Positions 4,307 to 5,084 of a stretch of 5,084 bases of DNA are shown in pieces. Position numbers and translations under genes: made by a program. Numbering within the stretch: position 1 is the stretch's first letter; the number at the start of each line of letters is the position of its first letter. Below the pieces are notes generated by a model. The model saw only the letters and a program-made list of their open reading frames with translations, was not told the origin of the DNA and did no database searches. Source of the stretch: Actinomycetota bacterium (GTDB lineage Bacteria; Actinomycetota; Rubrobacteria; Rubrobacterales; Rubrobacteraceae); contig JAIVIG010000103.1 in the NCBI GenBank assembly GCA_020200675.1, positions 1 to 5,084 on the forward strand, read 5' to 3'.

Positions 4307-5084
4307 TTGGATCTGTACGAGTATCAGGGTAAGGAACTGCTGCGGCAGTTCGACATAGAGACGTTGGAGGGCAACGTCGCCGCGTCTCCGGAGGAGGCGC
4401 GCGCGGCGGCCGAGCAGCTCGGCGGGCCGGTGGCGGTCAAGGCGCAGGTCCTGACCGGCGGGCGCGGTAAGGCCGGCGGCATCAAGGTCGTAGAGGAGCC
4501 GGAGGACGTCGAAGAGGCGGCGAGACAGATACTCGGGATGGAGATCCGGGACCACACGGTGCGGCAGGTGCTTATCGAAGCTGGGGCCGACATCGCGAGC
4601 GAGATGTACCTTTCTATTCTGGTGGACCGGGCGGAGAAGAAGCCCCTGATACTCTTCTCCACCGAGGGCGGCGTGGACATCGAAGAGGTGGCCGAGACGA
4701 ACCCGGATTCCATCGTAAGGATCTACGTAGACCCCTTGCTCGGCCTGCTCCCCTACCAGGTGCGCGAGCTCATCTTCGACGCCGGGCTCGAGGGCGACGT
4801 CGCCAAGGGCGTGGGCCAGGTGTTAAACAACCTGTACAGGGCGTTCACGGAATCCGACGCGAGCCTGGTGGAGATCAACCCGCTCGTCGCGACCGAGGAC
4901 GGCCGCGTCCTGGCGCTGGACGCGAAGGTGACGATCGACAACTCCAGCCTCTTCCGCCACCGGGACATCGGCGAGATGCACGACGTCGAAGCGGCGGACC
5001 CCGGGGAGCAGCGGGCACAAGAGGCGGGCTTGCAGTACGTCAAGCTCGACGGGGACGTGGGTATCCTGGGGAACGGAGCGGGGC
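4307..5084 (+). CDS. sucC: Succinyl-CoA synthetase (ADP-forming) beta subunit, 3' truncated by window
   Basis: 259 residues are visible of an expected 380-390; the frame is open at the right edge. With the alpha subunit SucD (commonly the next gene, outside the window), it makes succinate, CoA and ATP from succinyl-CoA and ADP plus phosphate in the TCA cycle, and it acts directly downstream of the mutase product. The start of the ATP-grasp domain is MDLYEYQGKELL. The nucleotide loop is VKAQVLTGGRGKAGG (44-58) with Lys45 and the GRGKAGG run. STEGGVDIEEVAE (118-130) is highly conserved. VEINPL (188-193) and LDAKVTIDN (204-212) supply the likely Mg ligands Asn191 and Asp205, whose 14-residue spacing equals that of E. 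coli Asn199/Asp213. YVKLDGDVGILGNGAG (244-259) opens the CoA-ligase domain. The start is TTG 4307, supported by GGGGAG at 9 bases and by the family N-terminus. No damage is seen in the visible part. Confidence 0.95.
   Translation, partial: MDLYEYQGKELLRQFDIETLEGNVAASPEEARAAAEQLGGPVAVKAQVLTGGRGKAGGIKVVEEPEDVEEAARQILGMEIRDHTVRQVLIEAGADIASEMYLSILVDRAEKKPLILFSTEGGVDIEEVAETNPDSIVRIYVDPLLGLLPYQVRELIFDAGLEGDVAKGVGQVLNNLYRAFTESDASLVEINPLVATEDGRVLALDAKVTIDNSSLFRHRDIGEMHDVEAADPGEQRAQEAGLQYVKLDGDVGILGNGAG

Noticed and set aside
3530..4555. Minus-strand open frame (341 codons) across the DUF554 gene and the start of sucC
   Set aside because: Arg/Pro/Ala-rich translation typical of an out-of-frame GC-rich shadow; it overlaps two strongly supported genes.

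Overview
The window is high-GC bacterial DNA with strong Shine-Dalgarno sequences, several non-ATG starts, a split methylmalonyl-CoA mutase and a DUF2630-type small protein. This combination points to a deep-branching actinobacterium; a Rubrobacter-like organism is my best guess, inferred from gene content and style rather than from any marker gene.

Left end (1-566): the last 34 codons of an unidentified plus-strand gene are followed by a very small gene (174-326) with an excellent ribosome binding site. It encodes a 50-residue pre-peptide with a textbook Sec signal and an extremely tryptophan-rich tail of about 22 residues containing two cysteines. A possible terminator hairpin follows at 361-395. 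Nothing convincing lies between 396 and 566. This mini-peptide is the most unusual item in the window.

Centre (567-2650, minus strand): a tight two-gene operon, methylmalonyl-CoA epimerase then the catalytic subunit of methylmalonyl-CoA mutase. It is read from a recognisable promoter at 2622-2650. The mutase has the methylmalonyl-specific Tyr/Arg pair but no cobalamin-binding domain, so it needs a separate small subunit that is not in this window. A divergent gene (2718-2963) for a DUF2630-like helical protein starts from the same intergenic region.

Right (2982-4227, minus strand): two small conserved-looking proteins of unknown function, which share a similar strand-then-helix layout, lie downstream of a DUF554 (YqgA/YdfK-like) membrane protein. 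Divergent from this, sucC (4307 to the right edge, partial) encodes the ATP-grasp beta subunit of succinyl-CoA synthetase. It has a perfect TATAAT -10 box that sits back-to-back with the likely promoter of the DUF554 gene.

Together, epimerase, mutase and SucC catalyse consecutive steps that carry (S)-methylmalonyl-CoA (from propionyl-CoA) through (R)-methylmalonyl-CoA and succinyl-CoA to succinate, the propionate route into the TCA cycle. No tRNA, rRNA, CRISPR array or insertion sequence was seen.
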